Below, piece after piece: positions 41,754 through 50,004 of a stretch of 64,000 bases of DNA. The notes under the pieces were generated by a model. It was not told where the DNA came from, did no database searches, and was given only the letters and a program-made list of their open reading frames with translations. How positions within the stretch are numbered: the first letter of the stretch is position 1; each line of letters opens with the position of its first letter. The position numbers and the translations under genes are program-made. The stretch comes from CBDUXP01 sp965371225 [NCBI: uncultured bacterium] (GTDB lineage Bacteria; Abyssobacteria; SURF-5; CBDUXP01). The stretch covers positions 1 to 64,000 of the forward strand of contig CBDUXP010000002.1 in the NCBI GenBank assembly GCA_965371225.1, read 5' to 3'.

Positions 41754-43414
41754 GCGTCCTCGTCCTCCGCGGCGGTGGTGAACTTGAAGTGTGCGCCGTG
41801 CCCGGGCTCGGACTCGACCCAGATGCGTCCACCGTGGCGCTCCACCGCTTTGCGGCAGATCGCGAGCCCGATCCCGGTGCCCGCGAACTCGGTGCGTCCG
41901 TGGAGGCGTTTGAAGGGGGTGAAGATCTGTTCCGCATACTCCGGTTTGATCCCGATGCCGTTGTCGCGAACGCCAAGCACCCAGTGCCCGTTCTCCCGTT
42001 CCGCCGTGAGGTGCACCGCGGGGGGGCCAGCCTCAACGAACTTCAGGGCGTTCCCGATCAGATTCTGATAGAGCTGGATGAACAGCGTGGCGTCGCCGGT
42101 CACCACCGGCAGCGCATCACGGGTGATGTGCGCGCCCGTGTCCGCCACCCGCACCGCCAGCGCCTCGATGGCCGAGTTCGCACACGTGTCCAGCGCCACG
42201 GGCTCGTGTTCCATCTCCGTGCGCCCCGTGCGGGACAGGTCGAGCAGGTCCCGCACCAACTCCTGCATGCGCGTGGACGCGTCCTGGATGTAGTGCACAT
42301 CGAGCGCCGCCGCCTCCGGCAGCTCGCTGCCCAAGTCCTGCTGCAGCATGCTGCTGAAGACCACCAGCTTGCGCAACGGCTCCTGTAGGTCGTGGCTGGC
42401 CACGTAGGAGAACTGGTCGAGCTCGGCGTTGCGCCGCATCAACTCCTCGTTGGCGTGCGCCGTCTCGGCCGACGAATGACGCAGCTCCTGTTGTGTCTTT
42501 TCGAGCTGCGCCACCATCCACTGTTCTTCGCGGTACGTCTGAATGTACTCCAGGACGAGACCAGCAAAGGGCACGAGGTAGGCGACCGTCTTCAGGGCGT
42601 GGGCCACGTTGAACGCGCTGTCGAACAGGGTGGCGGAGCCAAGGGCCATGTAGAGTTGCGTCGCCGCGTCGGGGATCACGCTGATCAGCAGCGCATGAGA
42701 GAAGTAGCCCGGGCACCGGCGATGAAACGCGGGGTAGATCAGGAGGCCGCCGGTCAGGTAGAGCGCGAGCGGGATGAGATCGTACGGGCGCCCCACCAGC
42801 CAGTCGGGAAAAACCGTCTGGGGGAGCTCTGGCTGCGTCGCGCAGTAGCGAATGACGGCATAGGTCACCCCGCCGAAGGCTAGCGTCACACCGAAGACGA
42901 ATCCCGTGCTGGCCTTGAGCGCGTGCGTGCGCCGCACCAGGAAGAACCCCGCCCCGACCATCGGGATCAGCGCGTTGCAGAGGCGGCTCATCATCCACGT
43001 GAATGGGATGAAACTGTGGTTGTCCGCCACCGCCGCGATCAAATGATCGGCGGCCAGCGTATGGAACGCGTCGATACACCCCGCGTAGAACAGGCCCACG
43101 CCGATGACCGGAGCCACCGCATCCCGCCGGATCCCAAAGTGCACGAAGGACAGCGACACCGTGAAGATGGCGGTGGCCACCGCGCTCCACTCCAGCAGCG
43201 TGTGCGTGAACGCGCCCGAGAGCAGATGGAACGCCACCTCGCGCGCCTTGTACGCCGCGGTGTCCGCCGGCTGCAGGTGGATGGGGCGCGGGAGCGTGCC
43301 GAAGTCCACGCCGACAAAGTGCAGCGCCAACGGTGCCGCGCACAGCCCCACCACGGCCCACACCACCGAGCGGGGGAGCCGCCCCCGTTCCCCGCGCCCG
43401 TTCAGTCCCTGCAT
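41750..43414 (-). CDS. Membrane histidine kinase with MASE-type sensor domain
   Basis: 554 aa. About seven membrane segments in residues 10-270 form a MASE3-like sensor. A coiled linker follows, then HisKA with the phospho-His in SYVASHDLQEPLRKL, then HATPase with N box LIGNALKF, G1 DNGIGI and G2 GTGIGLAI. The ATG at 43414 has GAGG 10 nt upstream; a TTG three codons earlier is too close to it. It forms an operon with the GGDEF protein. The signal is unknown. Confidence 0.9.
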   Translation of the reverse strand: MQGLNGRGERGRLPRSVVWAVVGLCAAPLALHFVGVDFGTLPRPIHLQPADTAAYKAREVAFHLLSGAFTHTLLEWSAVATAIFTVSLSFVHFGIRRDAVAPVIGVGLFYAGCIDAFHTLAADHLIAAVADNHSFIPFTWMMSRLCNALIPMVGAGFFLVRRTHALKASTGFVFGVTLAFGGVTYAVIRYCATQPELPQTVFPDWLVGRPYDLIPLALYLTGGLLIYPAFHRRCPGYFSHALLISVIPDAATQLYMALGSATLFDSAFNVAHALKTVAYLVPFAGLVLEYIQTYREEQWMVAQLEKTQQELRHSSAETAHANEELMRRNAELDQFSYVASHDLQEPLRKLVVFSSMLQQDLGSELPEAAALDVHYIQDASTRMQELVRDLLDLSRTGRTEMEHEPVALDTCANSAIEALAVRVADTGAHITRDALPVVTGDATLFIQLYQNLIGNALKFVEAGPPAVHLTAERENGHWVLGVRDNGIGIKPEYAEQIFTPFKRLHGRTEFAGTGIGLAICRKAVERHGGRIWVESEPGHGAHFKFTTAAEDEDA

Positions 43415-43446
43415 CGTTTCCAAGCCTCGTCAAATTAGGCGCCTAT

Positions 43447-43474
43447 ATTATACTATTATTGCTAATAAGATCAA
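43447..43474 (-). promoter_or_regulatory. Sigma70-type promoter of the histidine kinase operon
   Basis: On the minus strand, TTGATC (43474-43469), a 16-nt spacer, then a perfect TATAAT (43452-43447), 33 nt before the start codon. It lies in an AT island about 50 bp long that stands out from the GC-rich surroundings. Confidence 0.7.
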
Positions 43475-43609
43475 TATAGTGATGAGCCGAATTAGACACC
43501 ATGCCCCTTGGGAGGCTGCCCAGACGGCTGGGGAGCCCGCCGGCGGGTCCGTCGCCGGGTGGGCGGGAGTTAGGGCTTGCGCTCGGGGCGGTGGATGAGG
43601 TCCCGGGCG

Positions 43610-44572
43610 CTACGCCTTGGGCTCGGGCCGGTGGATCATGGCGCGGTCCATGCCCGGCGTAGGCGGCAGGGCGACGTGCAGGTCCCCGTCCGGGCGCGCT
43701 ATCAGGTGCTCGACTTTCGCATGTTTCCAATTCGGCGGCGGGCTGAGGTCCGGCACCGGCGTCCGCGCGTTCACCCGGTCGAGCCAATCGCACACGATCC
43801 GCGCATGATCCTGCCAGCGCGTGTCCAACGCCACATCGTGCGCCGCCCCCGGCAGCCGTTGTAATTCACCCTGCGGCAAGCGCGTCGCCAGGGTCTGTAG
43901 CGCGTCATACGGGATCAACGCGTCCTGCTCCGCTTGCGCCACCAGGGTCTTGGTGGCGATCAACTCCGGTTTCACCCGCTTGGTGAACAGCAGTTGCATG
44001 CACGCCTTCGCGGTCTCAGGTCCCAGTTCCCGCATGGCCAACCGCACCGTGGCGTCGTCGATGTCGTCAGAGAAAAACAACTGGCGCACCGCGGTTTCCC
44101 TGCGCAGCCGGACGGGCAGGCTGAAGGTCAGCGCGAGGGCGGCGAGCGGGTCCAGCTTCGTCAACAGCGGCACGGCCTTCAGCGGTTCTCCCGTATGCGG
44201 GACGGGGGCGAGCAGCACGGCCGCCGGTGCCTCGTGGTACGTCTCCAGCAGTTTCATGACCGTGAATCCGCCCATGCTGTGGCCCACGAGGATGCACGTG
44301 CCGATTTCCGCGATGGCCTCGCGCACGCAAGTCAGGTAGTCGTCGATCCCCGCGCGCCAGATCCAACCGTCTTGGCGCCGCGTGCCGTGGCCGTAGAGAT
44401 CCACCGCGTACGTATCGTAGCCGCGCTCCGCGAAGGCCTCTTGCCAGCGTTGCCAGAACCACGCGCCGTGCCAGGCGCCGTGGACGAAGAGCACGCGGCC
44501 CTTCGGTGGCGTTTCGGTCGTGGCTACGCGGAAGAGGGCGGACGGTTGCAGTTTCGGGTTGTACAGAGCCAT
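43610..44572 (-). CDS. Alpha/beta hydrolase
   Basis: 320 aa. Oxyanion segment FVHGAWHGAWFW near 28-39, nucleophile elbow GHSMGG near 97-102, Asp in QAEQDALIP, and His in LPGAAHDVALD. The tail after about 285 (DLSPPPNWKHAKVEHLIARPDG onward) is extra to the fold; its last 20 residues are duplicated at 40213-40278, with a degenerate third copy just past the stop (43570-43602). Start at ATG 44572 (MALYNP). The substrate is unknown; lipase/esterase is the broad class. Confidence 0.87.
   Translation of the reverse strand: MALYNPKLQPSALFRVATTETPPKGRVLFVHGAWHGAWFWQRWQEAFAERGYDTYAVDLYGHGTRRQDGWIWRAGIDDYLTCVREAIAEIGTCILVGHSMGGFTVMKLLETYHEAPAAVLLAPVPHTGEPLKAVPLLTKLDPLAALALTFSLPVRLRRETAVRQLFFSDDIDDATVRLAMRELGPETAKACMQLLFTKRVKPELIATKTLVAQAEQDALIPYDALQTLATRLPQGELQRLPGAAHDVALDTRWQDHARIVCDWLDRVNARTPVPDLSPPPNWKHAKVEHLIARPDGDLHVALPPTPGMDRAMIHRPEPKA
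43613..43678. repeat. Hydrolase 3'-end repeat, resident copy
   Basis: 66 bp matching 40213-40278 in 63 positions, exactly 3400 bp away. Here it forms the true 3' end of the hydrolase gene. A diverged 33-bp copy follows at 43570-43602 (encoding DLIHRPERKP and its own TAA in another frame). Confidence 0.8.
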
Positions 44573-44717
44573 GGGCGTTACTCCGCTACGCACAATGCCC
44601 GCGCGCGGGGGAGCACGGGCTTGTTCAGTGGGAATCCGCACGCCGGGACGACGCACGGTGCTTCATTGTAATCCAGCCCCCGCCGTTCACCGCAAGGCCG
44701 ACCGACGGGCCGCGGTG

Positions 44718-45302
44718 CTACCCGCCCGCGAGCGCCTCCGCGGCAAAGTCGAGCCGGTCGTTGCCCCAGAATAGGTCTTCGCCGATGCACGTGGTGGGTA
44801 CGCCAAACACGCCCCGCGTAGCTGCTGCCTGGCAGGTGGCCTCCAGCCGCGCGCCATCGCCGTCGCCGCGGAGGGCCGCCAGCATGGCGTCCGTCTCCAG
44901 GCCGACGTCGGCCGCGATTTTCTGTTGCACGGCGGCCTCCGCCAGATCCTCGCCGTCGGCCCAGCGCGCCTGGAACACGCGGTGAATGTACGCGGCTTCC
45001 TTGTCCGCATCCAGCGCCAAGGCGCACCCAACCAGCGCCGGGTTGGTGGAGGCCTGGACGGGCATGGAGACGCGTACCCCGTACCGCTCCGCCCAGCGGC
45101 CCACGTCCGCGATCACATGCGCGAACTGGGCGGGGCAGGCGGGGGGATTGTCCGGCCGCTCCACCAACGCCCGCACGCGTGCAAGGTCGATGGGATGCCA
45201 GACGAGCGTCGCGCCGTGGTCCGCGCAGAGCGCTTCCATGCGCGTCGACGCCAGGTACGCCCACGGGCTCGCAAAATCGAAATAGAAATCTACAGTCGCC
45301 AT
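44718..45302 (-). CDS. DsbA-family oxidoreductase, 2-hydroxychromene-2-carboxylate isomerase-like
   Basis: 194 aa thioredoxin-fold protein of the kappa-GST/HCCA isomerase group. FYFDFASPWAYLAS near 6-19 contains the active Ser in place of the DsbA Cys pair. GVFGVPTTCIGEDLFWGNDRLDF near 163-185 is the conserved cis-Pro and C-terminal motif. HCCA isomerases act in naphthalene-type aromatic degradation, but most homologues are of unknown substrate. Confidence 0.87.
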   Translation of the reverse strand: MATVDFYFDFASPWAYLASTRMEALCADHGATLVWHPIDLARVRALVERPDNPPACPAQFAHVIADVGRWAERYGVRVSMPVQASTNPALVGCALALDADKEAAYIHRVFQARWADGEDLAEAAVQQKIAADVGLETDAMLAALRGDGDGARLEATCQAAATRGVFGVPTTCIGEDLFWGNDRLDFAAEALAGG

Positions 45303-45401
45303 AGAAACGCGCCACTTCCTGTCCCGGGCAAGGGGGAGAACCGGAATATATCCGCCCGCCCGTCCCGATGCAACGCGCGTTTGGTGCCGGGCACGCGGAT
45401 C

Positions 45402-47852
45402 TCAGGTTTGCGCCGGCGCGTCGCCCGCCGCTACCGGCGCCACCGTTCGGCGCCAGGCCAGGAAGCCCACCCAGTACAGCACGACGGCGAGCAGGAGCGT
45501 GACCCGAAAGCCGAGCTGCATGGCCACCAGCACGGCGCCGAGGGAGGTGAGCACGGAGGCGCACGCGTTCGCGCTCCACGCCCAGGGCACCAGCGCCGGC
45601 GTCTCTGCTTGCAGCGCCCGGATCGCGGTGGGAAAGGGCATACCCAGCGCGAGCCCGGCAGGCACCAGCCACCCGGCTACGAGCAGCCCGCGGCTGAGGA
45701 GCGGCCACCCCACGGCGATGGCCAGGACGGGCTTCAGGAGGAGCACGGTAAGTAGCACCCACACGGTAATCGCCACGATGGCGGAGCCGACGATGGTCGC
45801 CGGCGTCGCGCGCCGCTGTCCCGCCCAGGCGGAACCGAGCCCGGTCGCCACTAGCAGCGACGCCAGCGTGATCGCCATGGAATATATGGGCTGTCCGAGA
45901 AAGACGGTGAACGCCTGGATGCTTGTGATCTCGACGGTCATGAAGCCGACCCCAAGCGCGCCGAACAGCGCGAACCGGCGCGCCAGGTGGGGCTGTCCCC
46001 GCAGGTCGCTCCGCCGCGCGGCCAGCGGGCCCAGGATGCAGACGCCACTCAGCAGCGCCATCTGCACCAGGCTTGCCGCGAGCACCGCGTACCCCACGGG
46101 GATGGCGGTGATGAGGTAGCCGCCCCGCGTCGCGGGCCCACGCCACAGGTTCCGCCACTTGTAGAACTGGAAGAAAAACGGATTGTCGTCCGTGATCGCG
46201 TCAATGTTGTACGGATACGCCTCGCGGTACCGGGCGCTGACGGCGGGCGGCGCGTGGATCGCGGTGACGAAGGGTTCCGTCCCCGACCCATTCGGGTCGA
46301 GCACGATCGTCCAGCCGCGGGCGGCGGTCCACGCGCGCAGGGTGTCCAGCTCCCTCGCGGTGAACGGCCGGCGGGACACCAGCGTGGTGGCCCACGTGTC
46401 CGCCTTCATGACGAGCAGGTGCGCCGCCGGATGCGCCGCGCCGTCCCGCCGCAGGGCCTCGGCGAGCACGTTCACCAGCCGGAGGGTCTCCCGCGGCGGA
46501 TCCAGGAACCAGCGGGAATTCGTGAAGAGCCCATCCGGTTCCAGGGCGCGCAACACGGCCAACCCGGCCTCCACGGTGTAGAGGTAATTCTCGGACATGG
46601 CGTACGCGCCGGACGCGAGCGCCGCGAACGTATCCACCCCGCTCATCTGCACCACGTCGAACGTCTCCTGCGTGCGGCCCAGGAAGTGCCGCCCCTCGGC
46701 CACGACGGGACGGACGTTCGCGCGGTGGTACAGCCCGTTGATGAACTCCGGGTAGCGTTCCATGCCGAGCGCGAGCATCTGGGGATTCAATTCGACCGCC
46801 GTGACCTCGCGCGCGCCGTGGCGCAAGGCAATCATCACGTCGGGTCCGCCGCCCGCACCGATGATGCACACGCGCGGCCGCTCGCGAATCTGATACGCGA
46901 GGCTCTGGTTGGTCAGGCCCAGGAACCGCGTGCGTTCCGGGTCCGCCACGCTCGCGAATCCCGTCGGTGCCGCGCCGTCCTGAAAGATGACCCGCCGCAC
47001 CACGGTCATCTCCTCCCGCGGCACCGCCACGTTGCCCCCGAACATGAAGGGCCCTTCGTTCGCATAGCTCACGTCCAGGCGAATCGTCGCAGAGGAGGTC
47101 ATGAACTCCACCTGGTCCCGGTCGCGGCGCAGCCCGTTCGCATCGAACCAGAGGGTGCGCGCATCCTTGCTCGGAGCCGGCATGAACGGCCGCGCCCCCG
47201 CCCACCCCTGCGTCGTCACGAGCACCGCCACGCCCGCGGCGCCCCACCCCAGGAGCCGCACCCGACCGCTGCCTCCGAGGGCCAGCAACCCCGCCGCCAG
47301 CGCAGCGACCGCGGCCCACACCAGCAATGAAGCGGGGGCGGACACCACGCTCAGCAACCCCAGCGTGAGCAGGCAGCCCAGCCCCGCGCCCACGAGGTCC
47401 GCCGCGTACACCCGGTGCGCCGACGCGCGGTAGCCGGCCAGGATCGCGCCCTGCGCCAGCCCCAGGGCGGTGAAGGGTGCGAGTATCATCGCGTACAGCG
47501 CCAGCAGGACAAAGAACTGCCTCGGGTCCCGCAAAAGCTGCAGCGGGGCGAACGTCACCGCCGGACCCACGAGCAGATACAGCGCGACCGCTCCAACGCT
47601 CGCCAGGGCGGCGCGGGCCGCGTACGCGCAGCCTTCCGCGCCGTCGGCCACGCCGCCGCGTCGCGCCAGCCAGGCACCGGCTGCGCCGAAGCCCAGCATG
47701 CCGATGCCGATGATCATGAACGCGAAGTGATGCCAGTACAGAAAGGAGAAGTGGCGCGTCAGCGCCACCTGCAAGCCCAGCGTGCTGGCGGCGAGGAGGC
47801 TGACCGCGATCAGGGCCGCCGGCGGTGGCGGAGAGGCGGCGGGCTCGCTCAT
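45402..47852 (-). CDS. Spermidine synthase-like domain embedded in a large membrane protein
   Basis: 816 aa. About seven N-terminal membrane spans (15-225), then a soluble aminopropyltransferase/methyltransferase-type domain (about 300-540) with GAGGGPDVMIAL and VELNPQM (cofactor loop and acidic residue), then about seven more spans (565-805). Family knowledge: spermidine-synthase-like domains fused to transporter-like spans are common in uncultured bacteria and their reaction is unproven. The polyamine-binding acidic residues are not clearly recognised. Confidence 0.8.
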   Translation of the reverse strand: MSEPAASPPPPAALIAVSLLAASTLGLQVALTRHFSFLYWHHFAFMIIGIGMLGFGAAGAWLARRGGVADGAEGCAYAARAALASVGAVALYLLVGPAVTFAPLQLLRDPRQFFVLLALYAMILAPFTALGLAQGAILAGYRASAHRVYAADLVGAGLGCLLTLGLLSVVSAPASLLVWAAVAALAAGLLALGGSGRVRLLGWGAAGVAVLVTTQGWAGARPFMPAPSKDARTLWFDANGLRRDRDQVEFMTSSATIRLDVSYANEGPFMFGGNVAVPREEMTVVRRVIFQDGAAPTGFASVADPERTRFLGLTNQSLAYQIRERPRVCIIGAGGGPDVMIALRHGAREVTAVELNPQMLALGMERYPEFINGLYHRANVRPVVAEGRHFLGRTQETFDVVQMSGVDTFAALASGAYAMSENYLYTVEAGLAVLRALEPDGLFTNSRWFLDPPRETLRLVNVLAEALRRDGAAHPAAHLLVMKADTWATTLVSRRPFTARELDTLRAWTAARGWTIVLDPNGSGTEPFVTAIHAPPAVSARYREAYPYNIDAITDDNPFFFQFYKWRNLWRGPATRGGYLITAIPVGYAVLAASLVQMALLSGVCILGPLAARRSDLRGQPHLARRFALFGALGVGFMTVEITSIQAFTVFLGQPIYSMAITLASLLVATGLGSAWAGQRRATPATIVGSAIVAITVWVLLTVLLLKPVLAIAVGWPLLSRGLLVAGWLVPAGLALGMPFPTAIRALQAETPALVPWAWSANACASVLTSLGAVLVAMQLGFRVTLLLAVVLYWVGFLAWRRTVAPVAAGDAPAQT

Positions 47853-47867
47853 AGGGGGCCGGCGCGG

Positions 47868-48686
47868 CTACGCCGGGTGCGCTTTCACGCGCTGCGGCGG
47901 GCCGTCCAACAAACGCAACGCTTCGTCGTGCAGGATCCCGTTCGAGGTCAGCCCGTGGCCCGCGTAGATCGTGTCCTGCCCCGTCAGGTCCGTGAAGCGG
48001 CCCCCGGCGCCCTCGACTATCGCTTTGACCGCCGCCAGGTCCCAGGGCGCCACCACGGGCTCCGGCATCAGGTCCGCCCCGCCATTGGCGACCACCATGT
48101 GGCCGTAGAAGTCGCCGAACCCCGACTGCCGCCAGGTGCGGGACCACAGCTTGCGCCAGCCGTCGCCGAGGCCGTACTTGTCGTAGGCCCGGATTTCGCC
48201 GTGGCAGACGTTCGCATCGCTCAGCTTCTGCACGCGGCTGACGTGAATGCGGCGGCCGTTCTCGAACGCGCCCAGGTCCGGCCCGCCCCACCAGCGGAGG
48301 CCCATGGCCGGCGCGCTCGCCAGCCCGAGCACGACGCGGCCCCCGTGTTCCAAGCCCAGGAGCGTGGCGAAGTTGGGCACGCCGCGCAGGAACGCCGCCG
48401 TCGCGTCGATGGGATCGATGATCCAGCGGTACTCGCCCTCGCCTTCCTTCGTCCCAAACTCTTCCCCGAGGATCCCGTGCGCGGGGTACGTCTGCGTGAT
48501 GCGCTCGCGCAACGCTTCTTCAATTTCGGTGTCCGCCTGCGTCACGGGCGTGCGGTCCGGCTTGGTGGTAGTGATCAGGTCGCGCCGGAAATGCTGCATG
48601 GCGAGTGCGTCGGCCGCATCGGCCAACGCCTGGGCAAAGGTGAGAAACGCGTCCAGCGCCGGCGGCGGCGCCTCGGGCCCAGGCAT
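47868..48686 (-). CDS. Inositol-monophosphatase family phosphatase (HisN-like)
   Basis: 272 aa Mg-dependent phosphatase. Metal motifs: GEEFG near 73-77, WIIDPIDAT near 88-96 (DPIDGT in most members; Ala here), and WDLAAVKAIVEGAGG near 219-233. Candidate activities are histidinol-phosphate phosphatase or inositol-1-phosphatase; the long WWGGPDLGAFENG segment is closer to HisN-type. The gene lies 10 nt downstream of the membrane-protein gene at 48697. Confidence 0.87.
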   Translation of the reverse strand: MPGPEAPPPALDAFLTFAQALADAADALAMQHFRRDLITTTKPDRTPVTQADTEIEEALRERITQTYPAHGILGEEFGTKEGEGEYRWIIDPIDATAAFLRGVPNFATLLGLEHGGRVVLGLASAPAMGLRWWGGPDLGAFENGRRIHVSRVQKLSDANVCHGEIRAYDKYGLGDGWRKLWSRTWRQSGFGDFYGHMVVANGGADLMPEPVVAPWDLAAVKAIVEGAGGRFTDLTGQDTIYAGHGLTSNGILHDEALRLLDGPPQRVKAHPA

Positions 48687-48696
48687 GGCTGACCGG

Positions 48697-49443
48697 CTAC
48701 GGCGTCGTAGCCGGATTGCGGTAGGGCACGATGGCGCGCTGCACGGCCCACAGCAGCATGCCGACGAGTGGCGCGCCGGGGGCTGCCAGATGCCAACCCC
48801 ATGCCGTGTCGGGCCGGGCCCAATAGAAGCAATACGCCGTCATGCATCCCATGCCCGCCAGAAAGACGACCCAGCCCCGGCCGCGTATAGCGAGTTCCTT
48901 CTTGCGCGCATAGTCCGCCGTTCGAATGACGGCGAACGCGGCGGCCAATCCAAAGAGCCACGCCCACCGGCCGGTGGATCCGAAATAGAGGACGATGGGC
49001 AACGCCAGCAGCGCGCCGATGCCGTCGGCATTGGGCACGATCGTGCCCGGCGCGCCCGGCACTGGGCTCGGTAGGCGCCGCCACGCGCTCGACAGGCCGA
49101 TGAGGAGGAGGGGCAGGGCCATAAAGATGGTCGCGGCAAACCCGACCAAATCTACCCAGGATGCAGCCCCCAAGCCCAAAGCGATGCGGGACAGAGGGAG
49201 GCTAGGCGCCAGGACCCACAGGCGCGGCCACCGCATGAGCGCGGCCGTGGCAATGAACACCCACACGAGGCCAGAGCCGCGAACCGCCACGATCCAGATG
49301 GCGTTCAGCGGTTCCGTGTTCTCCGGATCGAGCAGGCTCCTGATGAACTTTATGAGTGGGTGAAGAGGCGGGCCGACGATTAGCAGGACCGCGAGCGCTA
49401 CTGGTCCACCGAATCGCAGGGCGAGAGCTATGTTCTTGCGCAT
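48697..49443 (-). CDS. Hypothetical polytopic membrane protein
   Basis: 248 aa, about seven hydrophobic segments (for example ALAVLLIVGPPLHPLI, WVDLVGFAATIFMALPLLLIG, WAWLFGLAAAFAVI). No motif recognised. It ends 10 nt before the inositol-monophosphatase family gene and is probably co-transcribed with it. Confidence 0.7.
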   Translation of the reverse strand: MRKNIALALRFGGPVALAVLLIVGPPLHPLIKFIRSLLDPENTEPLNAIWIVAVRGSGLVWVFIATAALMRWPRLWVLAPSLPLSRIALGLGAASWVDLVGFAATIFMALPLLLIGLSSAWRRLPSPVPGAPGTIVPNADGIGALLALPIVLYFGSTGRWAWLFGLAAAFAVIRTADYARKKELAIRGRGWVVFLAGMGCMTAYCFYWARPDTAWGWHLAAPGAPLVGMLLWAVQRAIVPYRNPATTP

Positions 49444-49775
49444 GGTGCCGAGTATCCCCCTCTGGGCAAACGGCGCTTAGCTTACCCCAACGCGCGGCCG
49501 TCTGCATCCCGCCGGGGCGACCCTCGTGGTCGCCCAGGGTTGTGCGGTCACGCCGTTAAACATTTCGACGTGGCGGGGCGCGGCCCCGCGCGGTACTCCT
49601 TGGGCCTACCGTACTCGGCCCACGTCTCAGCCAATCGCCTCATCCGCCTGAGGGCGCCTACATGGCGGGAGCAACGCGGCGATGCGCGCAGTGTCCTACC
49701 AGCGCGTGAGCGACCTCTGGAACCGAGCGGTACGGGCGGCCGCCCGACCTTTTTTCGCGGCTGAACGAGACCGAC
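49444..49775. other. Gene-free stretch before the palindromic element
   Basis: About 330 bp with no frame that looks coding on either strand and no clear promoter or terminator. It leads into the long palindrome at 49776. Confidence 0.4.
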
Positions 49776-50004
49776 GAACCGCCAAGGAGAGAAAGAGAAC
49801 AAGAAGAACGAACCACCAAGACACCAAGGACACCAAGAAAGAGAAGACGCAAGAATTTGTCCACGAAGGACACGAAGGCACACGAAATCCAAGGAAACCC
49901 TTGCCGCGGTGTTCGGGTTCCTCTTCGTGGTCCGTGGTGATCTTCGTGGAAAGTCTCTGCTCTTCTTCTGTCTTGCCTTGGTGTTCTTGGCGTCTTGGCG
50001 GTTC
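49776..50004. repeat. Long imperfect palindrome of CCAAG / CCACGAAGG units
   Basis: 229 bp beginning GAACCGCCAAGG and ending GGCGGTTC. Each arm (about 100 nt) is made of short repeated units: CACCAAG/GCCAAG near the ends and CCACGAAG nearer the centre. The arms are imperfect inverted copies. Its right end coincides with the stop codon of the M1 peptidase gene (TGAACCGCC). A second element of the same design lies at 53857-54040. Confidence 0.75.

Noticed and set aside
46201-48291. A 696-aa minus-strand frame overlapping the spermidine-synthase-like gene
   Set aside because: Gly/Arg-rich shadow with no motif; the overlapping frame has the cofactor loop and membrane spans.
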